From Deltaproteobacteria bacterium (GTDB lineage: Bacteria; Desulfobacterota; GWC2-55-46; JADFVP01), in assembly GCA_029262515.1 (NCBI GenBank), contig JAJCZH010000015.1:1-32336 (forward strand): a DNA stretch of 32,336 bases. Direction: 5' to 3'. Of this stretch, positions 32,138 to 32,336 are shown piece by piece. The first letter of the stretch is position 1; each line of letters opens with the position of its first letter. The position numbers were made by a program, and so were the translations under genes. The notes beneath the pieces are model-generated. The model was not told the origin of the DNA. It saw only the letters and a list, made by a program, of their open reading frames with translations, and ran no database searches.

Positions 32138-32336
32138 TTTTCACAAGCCAAGAGTAGAAATCGAGTTCATCCAGAAGTTCGAGCTGTTCGGTTGAGGCGA
32201 GCAGCTCGACATCAGCCGGGTCGCCGTAACGCTGTATCGATACCGGTCCGGTAAGTAATATAACTGCGACTACGTGTACCGCCGCCGAGGCGGCAAAAAA
32301 AGCGACCATAGGTGTGCGGCGACGGTACTGCCGCTT
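32118..32336 (-). CDS. Membrane protein with one hydrophobic segment, C-terminal part (possible anti-sigma factor)
   Basis: The frame is open to the window edge. The visible end reads KRQYRRRTPMVAFFAASAAV, then HVVAVILLTG as one membrane segment, then an acidic periplasmic tail (LLASTEQLELLDELDFYSWL). A basic stretch before a single hydrophobic segment and a short outer tail is the layout of anti-sigma factors of ECF operons, and the company of DUF3106 fits. The zinc-binding or sigma-binding N-terminus is outside the window, so the call is tentative. An ATG at 32309 within the frame is probably not the true start, since it would cut off the basic stretch. Confidence 0.5.
   Translation of the reverse strand, partial: KRQYRRRTPMVAFFAASAAVHVVAVILLTGPVSIQRYGDPADVELLASTEQLELLDELDFYSWLVKNEDLLG

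Noticed and set aside
31637-32254. 205-codon plus-strand open frame opposite the DUF3106 operon
   Set aside because: It has no ribosome-binding site and is antisense to three overlapping genes with signal peptides and a recognised domain. Its composition reflects the opposite strand.
1-32336. CRISPR array, rRNA, complete tRNA, replication origin
   Set aside because: No regularly spaced repeats, no rRNA-like stretches, no full cloverleaf and no DnaA-box cluster were seen.

Overview
The window looks like chromosomal DNA of an environmental, free-living Gram-negative bacterium. Outer-membrane genes (TolC-type channel, OmpA-type lipoproteins), a PEP-CTERM protein behind a perfect-consensus sigma-54 site, a class II cytochrome c and rich c-di-GMP signalling point to the Desulfobacterota/Nitrospirota range or a neighbouring lineage. 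There is no rRNA or other decisive marker, so this placement is inference only.

Layout. (1) 1-3994 is a gene graveyard. It holds the right end of an IS3-family element, at least two decayed copies of that same end, one left end with an orfA remnant, and broken genes for a TPR membrane protein, a DUF1643-like protein and a DUF6794-like secreted protein. One intact multispanning membrane protein (862-2619) sits among them. (2) 3995-5788 is a regulatory module: a Crp/Fnr-type regulator faces a small Arg-rich exported protein and a cytochrome c'-like protein, with an Fnr-type palindrome between them. (3) 5910-10624 holds an overlapping TolC/RND efflux pair without a membrane-fusion protein, with codon habits unlike its neighbours. 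It ends at an orphan 3' part of a tRNA gene, tRNA-Lys-like, followed by a terminator; this looks like an island boundary. (4) 10687-14782 has a ferritin-like/response-regulator fusion, a PEP-CTERM protein with sigma-54 promoter, small degenerate repeats and a wrecked DUF748 gene. (5) 14783-18351 has a DUF4398/OmpA-like lipoprotein facing a TPR membrane glycosyltransferase-like protein whose truncated paralogue lies at 171-549. (6) 18569-24461 is a c-di-GMP block: a NrtA-like binding lipoprotein translationally coupled to a sensor-PAS-GGDEF-EAL protein, facing an REC/HD-GYP protein. (7) 25000-27127 has a DEAD-box RNA helicase and a broken beta-propeller gene. (8) 27337-32336, all on the minus strand, has a zinc-ribbon protein plus SPFH/zinc-ribbon protein pair, a second OmpA lipoprotein, and an overlapping DUF3106 / small acidic exported protein / membrane protein operon that runs off the right edge.

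The most notable signals are these. A ~60-bp element with nested inverted repeats (TGTGA-N6-TCACA inside CCGGCA/TGCCGG) lies at nearly the same distance upstream of both OmpA-family lipoprotein genes. The Fnr-type box sits at -41.5 of a predicted promoter for the cytochrome c' operon and also overlaps the regulator's own ribosome-binding site. The ferritin-like domain is fused to a complete receiver domain. The binding protein and the c-di-GMP enzyme share an ATGA overlap, with no transporter genes nearby. All function calls come from reading motifs by eye; no database search was possible.
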